Shown: positions 49,092 to 58,373, numbered from the stretch's first letter. The stretch is 64,000 nucleotides of DNA from Rothia nasimurium (GCF_928382285.1 NZ_CAKMSS010000005.1:1-64000); one strand, 5' to 3'. Program-made: numbers and translations. Notes: a model not told the origin generated them from the sequence alone.

Positions 49092-50132
49092 CTATGAGGT
49101 GGGGTCGGCGGGGGTGAGGCGGGAGAGCCAGGCGGGGTCATCCCCGTGGTAGTGGCGGATGGCTCCCTCGTAGTCGGCATCCCAGAAGTAGGCGAAAACG
49201 GTATCCTCGGCGATGGGGAAGCTCATGGAGTAGCGCTGCTGGGAGGGGAGCTCAACGACTTCTAGCAGGCTTTCGTTCTTCATGGTGTGGGACCAAATTT
49301 TTTGAACCATATTCGAGGGCTCCGCATCGAAAGTGAGCGTTAGGGAGACGTTGAACCGTGCCGGGGTGAAGGGGCCCAGCGAGGCGTAGTTGCATTTTTC
49401 TTGTTCCAGTAGCATGGGGTCGATGTCGAGGTCGATACGGTAGCGAATCTGGTGTACCTGGCCGTAGCGGACGGGGGCAGGCGGCTTGATAGCGAGCTGC
49501 CACATGGTGTTTTCCGGGTGGTGGATGTGGGCGTGTTCGTGCTCGTTCATGGAGACCAGCTCGCCGCCCTCGATGAGGGTGACGGTAGAGTCGGTGGATT
49601 CGAACCGGGGGGAGATGAGGGTGAGTTCGTCGATTTCGGAGCGGATGATCTCGGTGACGACGAAGTGGCGCATGAACCCGAATCGGTCGATGTGGCCGTC
49701 CATCAGGGTGGAGAGGGAGGTGTAGTTGCGGGTGTCGATGGTGCGTTCGGCGCTGGTGAGGGTCTCTGCCCGCTGGGCGAGCTTGCGGCTGAGGCTGTGG
49801 GCTGAGAGGGCCCGCTGCAGTTCTCTGGCTTCGGCTGAGGTGAACTCGAAGGCCGTGATGAACATGTGGGCGGTGGCGTCCGAAATCGCTTCGCCGTTCA
49901 GGGCGCGCGAGACCCGGTCTTTGATGGTGGCCGGGTCGATGTCCTGGTCCAGGTAGTCAGAAAGCTCGTAGGCGATGAAGGTAGCTACGGCTCGTTGGTT
50001 GATGGAGTTACCCCGGCGTCTTTGCACGTGCCGCATCCACTTTTCCCGGTAGGGAGGCTTATTCAGCAGGGAGAGCAGGATTTCGTGGGGGACACGCGGG
50101 GTGAGATCTACTAGATCGGCGGATGGGGGCAT
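49092..50132 (-). CDS. Unknown protein, upstream member of paralogous pair
   Basis: The 346-residue protein begins with a short tail, then the shared helical domain (about 27-115) with PYREKWMRHVQRRRG, TIKDRVSRALNGEAISDATA and HMFITAFEF. The remainder is mixed alpha/beta, contains many beta-prone segments and ends in a DADYEGAIRHYHGDDPAW stretch. No catalytic motif is recognisable and no membrane helix or signal peptide is present. It starts 8 bp after the stop of the oligopeptidase gene, so all three may be cotranscribed. The pair arose by duplication and diverged strongly in the C-terminal part, which suggests two different ligands or partners sharing one DNA- or partner-binding module. Function is unknown. 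Confidence 0.78.
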   Translation of the reverse strand: MPPSADLVDLTPRVPHEILLSLLNKPPYREKWMRHVQRRRGNSINQRAVATFIAYELSDYLDQDIDPATIKDRVSRALNGEAISDATAHMFITAFEFTSAEARELQRALSAHSLSRKLAQRAETLTSAERTIDTRNYTSLSTLMDGHIDRFGFMRHFVVTEIIRSEIDELTLISPRFESTDSTVTLIEGGELVSMNEHEHAHIHHPENTMWQLAIKPPAPVRYGQVHQIRYRIDLDIDPMLLEQEKCNYASLGPFTPARFNVSLTLTFDAEPSNMVQKIWSHTMKNESLLEVVELPSQQRYSMSFPIAEDTVFAYFWDADYEGAIRHYHGDDPAWLSRLTPADPTS

Positions 50133-50140
50133 GGGCGGGT

Positions 50141-52321
50141 TTACTCCGTGACGCTAGTGGCATCCAGGTGGGTGAGCAGGAAGGAGTAGTCCCAGGCGAT
50201 TTCGCGCCAGGCGGTGTAGCGGCCTGAGCCGCCGCCGTGGCCGCCGTCCATCTCAATTTTGAGCAGGGGAGTGGGGGAGGCCGGGTCGATGGTTTCGCGC
50301 AGGGCTGCTACCCACTTAGCCGGTTCGACGTAGAAGACGCGGGTGTCGTTGAGGGAGGTAACAGCTGCGATGGCCGGGTACTTGACGGGGCGGATGTTTT
50401 CGTAGGGGGTGTAGGACTTCATGTAGTCGTAGACCTCCTTGTCGGTGATGGGGTTGCCCCACTCTTCCCATTCCAGGGCTGAGAGCGGCAGGTTGGGGTC
50501 GAGAATGGTGGTGAGGGCGTCCACGAAGGGGACCTGGGCCAAGCAGGCCGCGTATTTCTCGGGGGCCATGTTGACGACGGCGCCCATGAGCAGGCCGCCG
50601 GCTGAGCCACCCATGATACCGATACGGGCAGCGTCCACCCATGCCTGGGAGGCTAGGAAGTCGGTGGCGTCGATGAAGTCGGTGAAGGTGTTTTTCTTGG
50701 CTAGCTTCTTGCCCTCGGTGTACCAGGCGCGGCCCATTTCGCCGCCACCGCGGATGTGGGCAACGACGAAGATAACGCCGCGGTCCAGCACGCTGAGGCG
50801 GGCGGTGGAGAAATAGGGGTCCATGGAGGACTCATAGGACCCGTAGCCGTACTGAATCAGGGGGTTTTCCCGCGACTTATCGAGGTCGGCGCGGTGCATG
50901 ACGGAGAGCGGAATCATGGCTCCGTCCGCTGCCGGTGCCCACATGCGGTAGGCGGTGTAGTTCTCGGGCTCGTAGCCGATGACGGGGGTGCGGCGGCGCA
51001 GTACGAGGTCGTCGGTATCGGGGAAGTAGTCGTAGACGCTGCTGGGGGTGAGGTAGGAGGTGTAGTTTAGGCGGATAACCGGGGACATGATGTTCACACC
51101 GGAGAAGGCTGACGTGTAGAGCTCTTCGGTGAAGCCGCCGGGCTCATAGAGGTCAATACCCTGGGGGTGGGCAGAAGCTGCCTGCTCAGCGAGAGCGGTA
51201 CGCGGGGCAACGAATACCTTAACGGTGGTGTTCTCACGGGCCATGAGCACAAGATGGTTGCGGGAGAACTTGAAACCCTCTAGGCGGACGTCCGCGCGGT
51301 GGGGCACCAGGGGAATCCAGCTGGCCTTGAAGTCGGCAAAGGGTACGTACTCCTCACGCAGGGGAGCCAGCACGATTTCGCCGTTGGGAGCCTCGTGGTT
51401 ATGGCCGATGACCAGGTAGCCGGTGCCCTCCACGTCGATGATGTCGGTGGAGTACTCGATGCCGGCGTCCCGCTTCATGATGAGCGTGGGCTCTAGCTGA
51501 CCCAGCTCGTGGATGTTAATAATGCGGGTCTCTGAATACTCGGAGTTTGAAGAGGTAATGACCACGTGGGTGCGGGAGGACGACATGCCGGCCCCCAGCC
51601 AGAGCCCGTTGTCGTCCTCGCGGTAGAGGGCGAAATCTTCAGACGAACTGGTGCCGATAGCGTGGGCGCGCACCTCGTAGGGGCGCCAGGACTCATCGGC
51701 TACCGAGTAGATCAGGTGCTTAGCGCCGGAGGCAAAGAAAGCACCAGCGAAGACGTCCTCAATCTTTTCCTCCAGAATCTCGCCGGTATCGAGGTTCTTG
51801 AAGTACTGGGTGTAGCGCTCATCGCCTGAATCGTCCACACCGAAGGTCAGCAGGGAACCGTCGCGGGTGACCTGAAAGGAACCCAGCGAGAAGAAAGCCA
51901 TATCGCGGGCGAACTCGTTACAGTCCAGCACTACCTGCTCACCGTCAAGCGGCTCACCGGGGCGGACGACCGGCGGCTGGTAGCGCTCTTCAACGCTGCC
52001 CTCGGTCAGGGCGGGGACGCGGCACATGACCGGGTACTGTTCACCGGCAACCGTGCGGTTAAAGTACCACCAGGCCCCGCGGCGGGAAGGTACCGACATG
52101 TCGGTCAGCTGGGTGCGCCCCTTAATCTCTTCAAAAATAGCATCGCGAAGGGGCTGCTGATCTTCAGTGACCGCCTCGGTAAAGGCGTTCTCAGCGCGCA
52201 GATGCTCTAGAACCTCGGCGCTTTCCTTATCGCGCAACCACTCATAGTGATCAACAAAAGTATCACCGTGATGGGTGCGCTCAACGGGTACACGCTTGGC
52301 AAGAGGAGGAGTCAGAGACAT
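50141..52321 (-). CDS. ptrB: Prolyl oligopeptidase family peptidase (oligopeptidase B-like)
   Basis: The 726-residue cytoplasmic protein is an S9A serine peptidase. The N-terminal region (PLAKRVPVERTHHGDTFVDHYEWL) and seven-bladed propeller (about 75-440) gate the active site. The C-terminal hydrolase has RGGGEMGRAWYTEGKKLAKKN, the nucleophile in GIMGGSAGGLLMGAV (about 565), an aspartate and the histidine in EMDGGHGGGSGR. Oligopeptidase B cuts short peptides after basic residues, and EEWGNPI with the acidic S1-site pair supports that type over prolyl specificity, though not decisively. The second of two adjacent ATGs (52321) has AAAGGG at better spacing. Confidence 0.9.
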   Translation of the reverse strand: MSLTPPLAKRVPVERTHHGDTFVDHYEWLRDKESAEVLEHLRAENAFTEAVTEDQQPLRDAIFEEIKGRTQLTDMSVPSRRGAWWYFNRTVAGEQYPVMCRVPALTEGSVEERYQPPVVRPGEPLDGEQVVLDCNEFARDMAFFSLGSFQVTRDGSLLTFGVDDSGDERYTQYFKNLDTGEILEEKIEDVFAGAFFASGAKHLIYSVADESWRPYEVRAHAIGTSSSEDFALYREDDNGLWLGAGMSSSRTHVVITSSNSEYSETRIINIHELGQLEPTLIMKRDAGIEYSTDIIDVEGTGYLVIGHNHEAPNGEIVLAPLREEYVPFADFKASWIPLVPHRADVRLEGFKFSRNHLVLMARENTTVKVFVAPRTALAEQAASAHPQGIDLYEPGGFTEELYTSAFSGVNIMSPVIRLNYTSYLTPSSVYDYFPDTDDLVLRRRTPVIGYEPENYTAYRMWAPAADGAMIPLSVMHRADLDKSRENPLIQYGYGSYESSMDPYFSTARLSVLDRGVIFVVAHIRGGGEMGRAWYTEGKKLAKKNTFTDFIDATDFLASQAWVDAARIGIMGGSAGGLLMGAVVNMAPEKYAACLAQVPFVDALTTILDPNLPLSALEWEEWGNPITDKEVYDYMKSYTPYENIRPVKYPAIAAVTSLNDTRVFYVEPAKWVAALRETIDPASPTPLLKIEMDGGHGGGSGRYTAWREIAWDYSFLLTHLDATSVTE

Positions 52322-52701
52322 CATCAGCCCTTTCGTAAAAACTCGCTTCCCACCATTCTAAATGACGCTCACAGAACGTAACGTACGCAATACAAGGACA
52401 CATGCTGAAACTTTAGAGCTCTTTCTTGACGCTCCCCGGGTGAGCCAGCCAGACTAGAGACAGGTCAAGAGAACCAGCGCTAAGCCCCAGCTAGCTGGTC
52501 GGCAACCCTCCACTCGCGGTGGGGTGCCCTGGGTGAAGACCTGGCGTACCTACCGAGAACCAGGTACGCAAGCGCGGGACCGATGTGCCTCTATCTTCTG
52601 TGAGGGCATCAGATTCTTTTCCTCCTTACCCGGGCGGAAGATACGGCATGCGGCCCGTTTCAACTAAACACTGAGACAAACCTTCATTGAGGAGTAACCG
52701 C
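52322..52701. other. Divergent regulatory region with SAM-IV riboswitch
   Basis: The gap between the divergent peptidase and metY genes holds the riboswitch at 52460-52582, a Ser/Thr-free leader after it, and a T-rich stretch (52616-52625). No gene is present. A -35/-10 for metY should lie before 52450. Confidence 0.6.
52460..52582 (+). promoter_or_regulatory. SAM-IV riboswitch controlling metY-metX
   Basis: The leader contains the conserved actinobacterial SAM-IV elements in order: AGGTCAAG, CCAGCGCTAAGCCCCAGC, GGTCGGCAACCCTCC, CGCGGTGGGGTGCCCTGGGTG, AAGACCTGG, a variable stem (GTACC...GGTAC) and CGCAAGCGCGGGACC. It sits about 120 bp before metY. Binding of S-adenosylmethionine should reduce expression of methionine synthesis genes. 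The pseudoknot-forming GGTC and GACC segments are present. Confidence 0.9.
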
Positions 52702-54048
52702 ATGACCACCGAGAACACCGTTCCCACCCCCTCAAACCCCACCGGCTGGAAGTTCGAAACCCAGCAGATTCACGCGGGCCAGGAACCCGACCCGACAACC
52801 GGCGCTCGCGCCCTACCTATCTACCAGACCACGTCCTTTGTCTTCAAGGACTCCGCCCAGGCAGCTGGCCGCTTCGCCCTCTCCGAGCTGGGCCCCATCT
52901 ACTCCCGCATCAACAACCCCACCCAGGAAGCGGTCGAAAACCGCATCGCGGCCTTGGAAGGCGGCGTCGGTGCCCTGCTGCTGGCCAGCGGCCAGGCAGC
53001 CTCAACCTTCGCAATCCTGAATATTGCCGGGGCCGGGGACCACATCGTTGCCTCCCCCTCCCTCTACGGCGGCAGCTTCAACCTGCTCAAGTACACCCTC
53101 AAGAACCTCGGCATCGAAACCACCTTCGTTGACGATCCTGCCGACCCCGAGTCCTGGCGAGCAGCAGCCCGCGAGAACACCAAGGCCTTCTACGCAGAAA
53201 CCCTGCCCAACCCCCGCGGCGACGTCCTCGATATCGAAGCTATCTCGGGTGTAGCCCACGAGGTTGGTGTGCCCCTCATCGTCGATAACACCATTGCCAC
53301 CCCCTACCTGCTCAACCCCATCAAGCACGGCGCTGACGTGGTCATCCACTCCGCTACCAAATACCTGGGTGGCCACGGCACCTCGGTCGGCGGCGTCATC
53401 GTAGACTCCGGTAACTTCGACTACGGCGCCTACCCCGACAAGTACCCCCTCTTCAACCAGCCCGACGAAAGCTACCACGGCCTGGTCTACGCCCGCGACC
53501 TCGGTGCGGACGGTGCCTTCGGAGTCAACCTCTCCTACATCCTCAAAGCCCGCGTCTCCCTACTGCGCGACCTCGGCTCCTCCATCTCACCGACCAACGC
53601 CTTCAACATCGCCATCGGCCTTGAAACCCTCTCCCTGCGCGTAGAACGCCACGTAGAGAACGCCCTCAAAGTCGCCCAGTTCCTCAAAGACCACCCCCAG
53701 GTCGAATCGGTCACCTACTCCGGCCTGCCCGATTCCCCCTACTACGAACTGGCCCAAAAGTACCTGCCCAAGGGTGCTGGTGCCGTCCTCGGCTTCACCC
53801 TTAAGGACGCCGACGCCGAAACCGCCCAGAAATTCGTGGACTCCCTCTCCCTCCACTCCCTGCTGGTCAACATCGGTGACGTGCGCTCGCTGGCCGTACA
53901 CCCGGCGTCCACTACTCACAGCCAGTCCACCACCGAAGAGCTTGAAGCCATCGGCATCAACCCCGCCTTCATCCGCCTCTCGGTAGGTATCGAACACATC
54001 GACGACATCCTCGCCGACCTCGAACTCGGCTTCACCGCCATCCGCTAA
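52702..54048 (+). CDS. metY: O-acetylhomoserine (O-acetylserine) sulfhydrylase
   Basis: The 448-residue protein is a PLP-dependent trans-sulfuration family enzyme of the MetY type. It makes homocysteine from O-acetylhomoserine and sulfide. Motifs are HAGQEPDPTTGARALPIYQTTSFVF (N-terminus), YSRINNPTQEAVENRIAALEGG, ASGQAAS, and HSATKYLGGHGTSVGG, with the PLP lysine (about residue 220). RLSVGIEHIDDILADL ends the protein. ATG at 52702 with GAGGAG upstream is used. It lies behind a SAM-IV riboswitch and is followed after 14 bp by metX, so the two form the pathway from homoserine to homocysteine. Confidence 0.96.
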   Translation: MTTENTVPTPSNPTGWKFETQQIHAGQEPDPTTGARALPIYQTTSFVFKDSAQAAGRFALSELGPIYSRINNPTQEAVENRIAALEGGVGALLLASGQAASTFAILNIAGAGDHIVASPSLYGGSFNLLKYTLKNLGIETTFVDDPADPESWRAAARENTKAFYAETLPNPRGDVLDIEAISGVAHEVGVPLIVDNTIATPYLLNPIKHGADVVIHSATKYLGGHGTSVGGVIVDSGNFDYGAYPDKYPLFNQPDESYHGLVYARDLGADGAFGVNLSYILKARVSLLRDLGSSISPTNAFNIAIGLETLSLRVERHVENALKVAQFLKDHPQVESVTYSGLPDSPYYELAQKYLPKGAGAVLGFTLKDADAETAQKFVDSLSLHSLLVNIGDVRSLAVHPASTTHSQSTTEELEAIGINPAFIRLSVGIEHIDDILADLELGFTAIR

Positions 54049-54062
54049 GGAAAGGTAGCTCA

Positions 54063-55289
54063 ATGACGACCGCCCGCCCCGCTGAGACCACCCCCACCCG
54101 TACCGACGGCGTCCTCACCTACGCCAAAGTCGGCGACCTGACCCTCGAATCAGGGGCAGTATTGCCCGACGTCACCATCGGCTACGAAACCTGGGGAACC
54201 CTCAACGAGGCGGGCGACAACGCCATTTTGATCCTGCACGCCCTGACCGGTGACACCCACGTCTCGGCAGGGCGCGTAGGGGCGGACGCCAGCGAGCACG
54301 ACAGAGAGGCCGCCGAAGCCGCCGGCTGGTGGCCCACCGCCGTCGGCCCCGGCCGCGTCATCGACACCGACAAATACTTTGTCATCTCACCCAACATGCT
54401 TGGCGGCTGCTACGGCTCCACCGGCCCCGCCTCACCAGCCCCCGCCAGCATCGACCCCGACCGCAAGCCCTGGGGGTCCCGCTTCCCCCTGGTTACCATC
54501 CGCGACGGCGTCCGCGCCGAAAAACGCCTGCTCGACCAGCTCGGCGTTACCTCCCTCCACCACGTCATCGGCGGCTCCCTCGGCGGTGCCCGCGCCGCCG
54601 AATGGGCCGTCACCTACCCCGAGCTCGTCCGCTCCTGTGCCGTCATCGCCTCCGGCCCCGCCGCCACCGCCGAACAAATCGCCTGGGGCCACATGCAAAA
54701 CCTGGCGATCCGCCAAGACCCCGCCTTCGCCGGCGGCGACTACTACCCCGGCCCCGGCCCCGTCACCGGCCTGGCCCTGGCCCGCCGCATCGCCCACACC
54801 ACCTATCGCTCCGCCGCTGAACTCCACTTCCGCTTCGGCCGCGACGCCCAAGACGGCCACAACGTCCTGCACCCCGTTTCCGCAGAACGCGGCCGCTACC
54901 AGGTCGAAAACTACCTCGACCACCACGGCACCAAACTCACCAACCGCTTCGACGCAGGCTCCTACCTGGCCATCAACGAAGCCCTACTCTCCCACGACCT
55001 CGGCCGCGACCGCGGCGGCCTCGAAAAAGCCCTTGCCCGCACCACCTGTAACTGGACCATCGCCTACGTCGACTCCGACCGCCTCTTCTTCCCCTCCGAC
55101 TCCCACATCCTGGCAGCCTCCCTGCCCAACCCCGTAGAGCCAGCCGTTATCCACTCACCCTGCGGCCACGACGGCTTCCTCATCGAGCACGAACAGCTCG
55201 AAAGAATTCTCGCTACCAGCATCGAAACCCAGGACGCCGCCGACGAAGCAAAACCGCAGGGGCGCAAGCACCTGTGGGCAGTGGCCTAG
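54063..55289 (+). CDS. metX: Homoserine O-acetyltransferase
   Basis: The 408-residue protein is an alpha/beta-hydrolase-fold acyltransferase. It transfers acetyl from acetyl-CoA to homoserine, supplying the substrate of metY. Motifs are VTIGYETWGTLNEAGDNAILILHALTGD, NMLGGCYGSTGPAS and the nucleophilic serine in VIGGSLGGARAAEWAV (about 185), with catalytic aspartate in DSDRLFFPSD and histidine in SPCGHDGFLIEH. Length is normal. Start ATG follows AAAGGTAG. It is second in the riboswitch-controlled operon. Several long frames on the other strand are GC-skew shadows of this gene. Confidence 0.96.
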   Translation: MTTARPAETTPTRTDGVLTYAKVGDLTLESGAVLPDVTIGYETWGTLNEAGDNAILILHALTGDTHVSAGRVGADASEHDREAAEAAGWWPTAVGPGRVIDTDKYFVISPNMLGGCYGSTGPASPAPASIDPDRKPWGSRFPLVTIRDGVRAEKRLLDQLGVTSLHHVIGGSLGGARAAEWAVTYPELVRSCAVIASGPAATAEQIAWGHMQNLAIRQDPAFAGGDYYPGPGPVTGLALARRIAHTTYRSAAELHFRFGRDAQDGHNVLHPVSAERGRYQVENYLDHHGTKLTNRFDAGSYLAINEALLSHDLGRDRGGLEKALARTTCNWTIAYVDSDRLFFPSDSHILAASLPNPVEPAVIHSPCGHDGFLIEHEQLERILATSIETQDAADEAKPQGRKHLWAVA

Positions 55290-55319
55290 GCTGGCTCTGC
55301 CGGTGGTAAGTTGGGGGTT

Positions 55320-56006
55320 ATGAACCAGTACACTGTTGAATATTCAAAGGCAGAACCCTTTCGCCGGGGTACCCACCTGGTTGTCCTTCTGCACGGCTAC
55401 GGCTCCCATGAACGCGACCTGCTGGGGCTCACCCCCTATCTGCCGAGCGAGAAGGTGACCTACGCGTCCGTCCGCGCGCCCCAGCCCGTTGGCTACCAGC
55501 TACCGGCGGACGCAGGCTCCGCCTACGTTGAAGGCTCCGCTATGGGTTACCAGTGGTGGCCCCTCAATCAGCAGCTTGAAACCGTAGGCTTCACCGCAAT
55601 CGAACTAGCCGTGGACTACCTGCTGGGCTGGCTCGAACCCATCGCCGCCGACTACGACAGCGTGACCCTGCTGGGCTTCTCCCAGGGCATGGCTCTTGCC
55701 ACCTCGGTAGCCCGTGCCCGCCCCGATCTCATCAAGGCCGTGGTAGGGCTCTCCGGCTACGCCGTGGCCGGTGGGGAGCACTACTTCAAGGACGCCCAGC
55801 TAGTTGACGAGCCCCTGCCCCTCTTCTGGGGGCGCGACGAAGCTGACCCCATCATCACCCCCGACAAAATTGCCTACACCCAGGAGTGGGTAGCCGGCCA
55901 CACCGCTCTCACCGCCCAGACCTACCCCAACATCGGGCACGGGGTCGCCGCCGCAGAACTCACCCACATCACAGCCTTCCTCAATGAGAAAGTGCTTGCC
56001 GAATAA
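55320..56006 (+). CDS. Alpha/beta-hydrolase carboxylesterase-like protein
   Basis: The 228-residue protein belongs to the phospholipase/carboxylesterase (YpfH/Est) branch of alpha/beta hydrolases. The oxyanion motif VVLLHGYGSHERDL comes first (about 20), the nucleophile is in LLGFSQGMALATSVA (about 125), the aspartate lies in WGRDEADPIITPD and the histidine in NIGHGVAAAEL. All catalytic residues are present. It probably hydrolyses small carboxyl esters or lysophospholipids; the substrate is unknown. ATG at 55320 lies 7 bases after TAAGTT (55307-55312), suggesting a leaderless transcript. A hairpin shared with the convergent mazF gene follows. Confidence 0.88.
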   Translation: MNQYTVEYSKAEPFRRGTHLVVLLHGYGSHERDLLGLTPYLPSEKVTYASVRAPQPVGYQLPADAGSAYVEGSAMGYQWWPLNQQLETVGFTAIELAVDYLLGWLEPIAADYDSVTLLGFSQGMALATSVARARPDLIKAVVGLSGYAVAGGEHYFKDAQLVDEPLPLFWGRDEADPIITPDKIAYTQEWVAGHTALTAQTYPNIGHGVAAAELTHITAFLNEKVLAE

Positions 56007-56019
56007 TGATGTGTAAGGA

Positions 56020-56057
56020 CTGCGGGCTCGCCTTTAACGGGCTAGGGGAGCCCGCAG
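56020..56057. terminator. Hairpin between esterase and convergent toxin gene
   Basis: Arms CTGCGGGCTC and GAGCCCGCAG (56020-56029, 56048-56057) pair over 10 bp. The right arm lies inside the last codons of the convergent mazF gene. It has no strong T tract. Confidence 0.5.
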
Positions 56058-56348
56058 ATCAAACGCGAAAATAATTGCCTGGGCTAGCTGTTTTTCCTGA
56101 GGCTCCGTGAGGTAACCAATCGTCCGCCCTAGGGTGTCCTGACGGACCGTCAGGATGTTATCCACAGAAATAGCGCACTCACGGTCAAGACCGTTAGCAG
56201 GTCCTAGTAAGACCTCGCTCGATAGCCCCTTGATCGTTGAGGTGATAGGGGCGATGGTCACCTTAGTCATCGCAAACCGCGTAGGCTCGCGCGTCAAAAT
56301 GACCGCTGGCCTTGTCTTATCGAGATGGACTAAACAAATTTCGCGCAC
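56034..56348 (-). CDS. MazF/PemK-family toxin
   Basis: The 104-residue protein has the MazF-like beta-barrel start EICLVHLDKTRPAVILTREP (catalytic arginine region), then VTIAPITSTIKGLSSEV and RECAISVDNILTVRQDTLGRTIGYL. These are features of the MazF/PemK endoribonucleases, which cut mRNA at short sequences. Key segments are complete. The gene begins at GTG 56348, 10 bp after the antitoxin stop. The antitoxin gene precedes it, the usual order. Together they form a type II toxin-antitoxin pair inserted between the esterase and the S4-domain gene. Confidence 0.88.
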   Translation of the reverse strand: MREICLVHLDKTRPAVILTREPTRFAMTKVTIAPITSTIKGLSSEVLLGPANGLDRECAISVDNILTVRQDTLGRTIGYLTEPQEKQLAQAIIFAFDLRAPLAR

Positions 56349-56358
56349 GATTCAACGC

Positions 56359-56592
56359 CTACTGCTGAGACGAAGGCGTGCTGCTGGCCCAGTCCACTAA
56401 CTCGTCCAGGTCATCCTCTGGGCCCAGAGAAGCCAGAATAGCTGCATCAACTAAAGCCGCCCGGCGTCGCCTCTCATGCTCAAGCGCCTCAGCAACAATC
56501 TCAGCGCGGCTTCTAGCCTGGCCTTCCTCAACCTCATGATCAAGAAAGGCCACTAAATCATCGGGTAAACGGACTGCAATCTGAACTGTCAT
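56359..56592 (-). CDS. Ribbon-helix-helix antitoxin of MazF pair
   Basis: The 77-residue protein starts MTVQIAVRLPDDLVAFLDHEV, a ribbon-helix-helix dimerization strand and helices like those of CopG/MazE-type antitoxins. The second half (EHERRRRAALVDAAILASLGPEDDLDELVDWAS) is acidic and should bind the toxin groove. Its stop is 10 bp from the toxin start. Antitoxins of this type repress their own operon. The promoter would lie in the 57-bp gap before the S4-domain gene end. It is similar in kind but not in sequence to the antitoxin of the Doc pair at 27 kb. Confidence 0.83.
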   Translation of the reverse strand: MTVQIAVRLPDDLVAFLDHEVEEGQARSRAEIVAEALEHERRRRAALVDAAILASLGPEDDLDELVDWASSTPSSQQ

Positions 56593-56631
56593 AACCCGAG
56601 AATACCAATATGGGATTCGCTTAGCTAGAGG

Positions 56632-56850
56632 TTATTCAACCTCCACCTGCACGGTCACGCCGTTCAGCTCAACGGTATCGCCGGCATGCAGCTGACGGCC
56701 GCGCTGCTCACAAATCTCACCGTTCACCTTCACCAGGCCGTCCTGAATCACCTCACGGGCATGCACCCCGTTCTCCACCAGGTTAGCCAGCTTCAAAAAC
56801 TGGCCCAGGCGAATCATCTCATCACGAATAAAAACAGACTCAATACTCAT
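56632..56850 (-). CDS. S4-domain RNA-binding protein
   Basis: The 72-residue protein is a stand-alone S4 domain: FIRDEMIRLGQFLKLANLVENG, then HAREVIQDGLVKVNGEICEQRGRQLHAGDTVELNG. This is the YaaA/YlmH-type small RNA-binding fold often found in actinobacteria and in firmicutes beside dnaA/recF. The likely target is ribosomal RNA or stalled ribosomes, by analogy. ATG at 56850 is used; TAGAGT lies 7 bases upstream, so the transcript is probably leaderless. The gene precedes, on the same strand, the toxin-antitoxin pair (40 bp). Confidence 0.85.
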   Translation of the reverse strand: MSIESVFIRDEMIRLGQFLKLANLVENGVHAREVIQDGLVKVNGEICEQRGRQLHAGDTVELNGVTVQVEVE

Positions 56851-56910
56851 ACCCACCACTCTACCCGCGCCAACACTCGCACCCCTACGTACGGTAGGCT
56901 TAAAGACGAG

Positions 56911-56966
56911 TGCGCCACCCGGCCCACTTTCTTTTTACATCCAAGCACGCCACAACCGGTGGCGCA
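56911..56966 (+). promoter_or_regulatory. Leader hairpin upstream of glycyl-tRNA synthetase
   Basis: TGCGCCACCCGG (56911-56922) can pair with CCGGTGGCGCA (56956-56966), with a large loop. It lies 25 bp before the start codon. It has no T-box features; any regulatory role is unproven. Confidence 0.4.
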
Positions 56967-56990
56967 GGCTCATAGGAGAAACCAAAAACC

Positions 56991-58373
56991 ATGGCACCGA
57001 AGTCCAAACTCGACAACGTTATTTCACTGGCCAAGCGCCGCGGATTCGTCTTCCAGGCAGGTGAAATCTACGGAGGATCCCGCTCAGCATGGGACTACGG
57101 CCCGCTCGGTGCCGAACTCAAAGAAAACATCCGCCAGCAGTGGTGGCAGACCTTCGTACGCGGCCGCGAAGACATGGTCGGCCTCGACTCCTCCATCATC
57201 CTGCCCAAGGCAGTCTGGGAAGCATCAGGCCACGTCGCAACCTTCACCGACCCCCTCGTTGAATGCCTCTCCTGCCACTCCCGCCACCGCCAGGACCACC
57301 TCATCGAAGCCTTCGAAGCCAAGAAGGGCCGCGCCCCCGAAAACGGCATGGGCGACATCGTCTGCCCCAAGTGCGGCACCAAGGGCCAGTGGACCGAACC
57401 CCAAAACTTCTCCGGCCTCATGAAAACCTACCTCGGCCCCGTCGACAACGAAGAAGGCCTGCACTACATGCGCCCCGAAACCGCCCAGGGCATCTTCGTC
57501 AACTTCAACAACGTCGTCACCGCCGCCCGCAAGCGTCCGCCCTTCGGCATCGGCCAAATCGGCAAGGCCTTCCGCAACGAAATCACCCCCGGCAACTTCA
57601 TCTTCCGAACCCGCGAGTTCGAACAGATGGAAATCGAATACTTCGTGCACCCCGACGACGCCCCCAAGTACTACGACCAGTGGATCGAAGACTGCTGGAA
57701 CTGGTTCGTCGACCTCGGCATCAACCCCGACAACATGCGCAAATTCGACGTACCCGAAGACGACCGCGCCCACTACTCCGCAGGCACCATGGACCTCGAA
57801 TACCGCTTCGGCTTCCAGGGCTCCGAATGGGGCGAACTCATGGGCGTCGCCAACCGCACCAACTACGACCTCGGCGTGCACAACGAACACTCCAACGCCA
57901 AGCTCGAATACTTCGACCAGGGCACCGGCGAACGCTACGTCCCCTACGTCATCGAACCCTCCTTCGGCCTGACCCGCTCCATGATGGCCTTCCTCGTCGA
58001 CTCCTACGTCGAAGACGAAGCCCCCAACACCAAGGGCGGCGTCGACAAGCGCACCGTGCTCAAGCTAGACCCGCGCCTGGCCCCCGTCAAGGCAGCCGTC
58101 TTGCCCCTATCTAAGAAGGAAGACCTCGTCCCCACCGCCAAGAACCTGGCCGACGAACTCCGCCGCAACTGGAACATCGACTACGACGACGCCGGCGCCA
58201 TCGGCCGCCGCTACCGCCGCCAGGACGAAATCGGCACCCCCTTCTGCATCACCGTCGACTTCGACACCCTCGAAGACCAGGCCGTCACCATCCGCGAACG
58301 CGACACCATGACCCAGGAACGCGTCTCACTCGACCAGGTCACCGCCTACCTGGCAGCCAAGCTGACTAAGTAG
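56991..58373 (+). CDS. glyS: Glycyl-tRNA synthetase (single-chain class II)
   Basis: The 460-residue protein is the alpha2-type glycine--tRNA ligase. Class II motifs are [30 protein letters not shown] (motif 1 region), [30 protein letters not shown] (motif 2), and [14 protein letters not shown] (motif 3). A zinc-binding insertion with [12 protein letters not shown] and CPKCGTKG lies at about 80-130. The anticodon-binding domain fills the C-terminus. It charges tRNA-Gly. Codons use C-rich third positions extremely strongly, as expected for a highly expressed gene, and this creates long antisense frames. AGGAGA lies before the ATG. Repeat copy E follows. Confidence 0.97.
   Translation: MAPKSKLDNVISLAKRRGFVFQAGEIYGGSRSAWDYGPLGAELKENIRQQWWQTFVRGREDMVGLDSSIILPKAVWEASGHVATFTDPLVECLSCHSRHRQDHLIEAFEAKKGRAPENGMGDIVCPKCGTKGQWTEPQNFSGLMKTYLGPVDNEEGLHYMRPETAQGIFVNFNNVVTAARKRPPFGIGQIGKAFRNEITPGNFIFRTREFEQMEIEYFVHPDDAPKYYDQWIEDCWNWFVDLGINPDNMRKFDVPEDDRAHYSAGTMDLEYRFGFQGSEWGELMGVANRTNYDLGVHNEHSNAKLEYFDQGTGERYVPYVIEPSFGLTRSMMAFLVDSYVEDEAPNTKGGVDKRTVLKLDPRLAPVKAAVLPLSKKEDLVPTAKNLADELRRNWNIDYDDAGAIGRRYRRQDEIGTPFCITVDFDTLEDQAVTIRERDTMTQERVSLDQVTAYLAAKLTK

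Noticed and set aside
54379..55137. 252-residue frame overlapping metX in another frame
   Set aside because: Proline/serine/threonine-rich translation produced by extreme third-position C bias in metX. No start signal.
56911..56966. T-box riboswitch before glyS
   Set aside because: No T-box sequence or specifier-loop layout; only a simple hairpin.
57225..57890. 221-residue minus-strand frame opposite glyS
   Set aside because: Val/Ala/Gly/Glu-rich antisense shadow of a highly biased gene.
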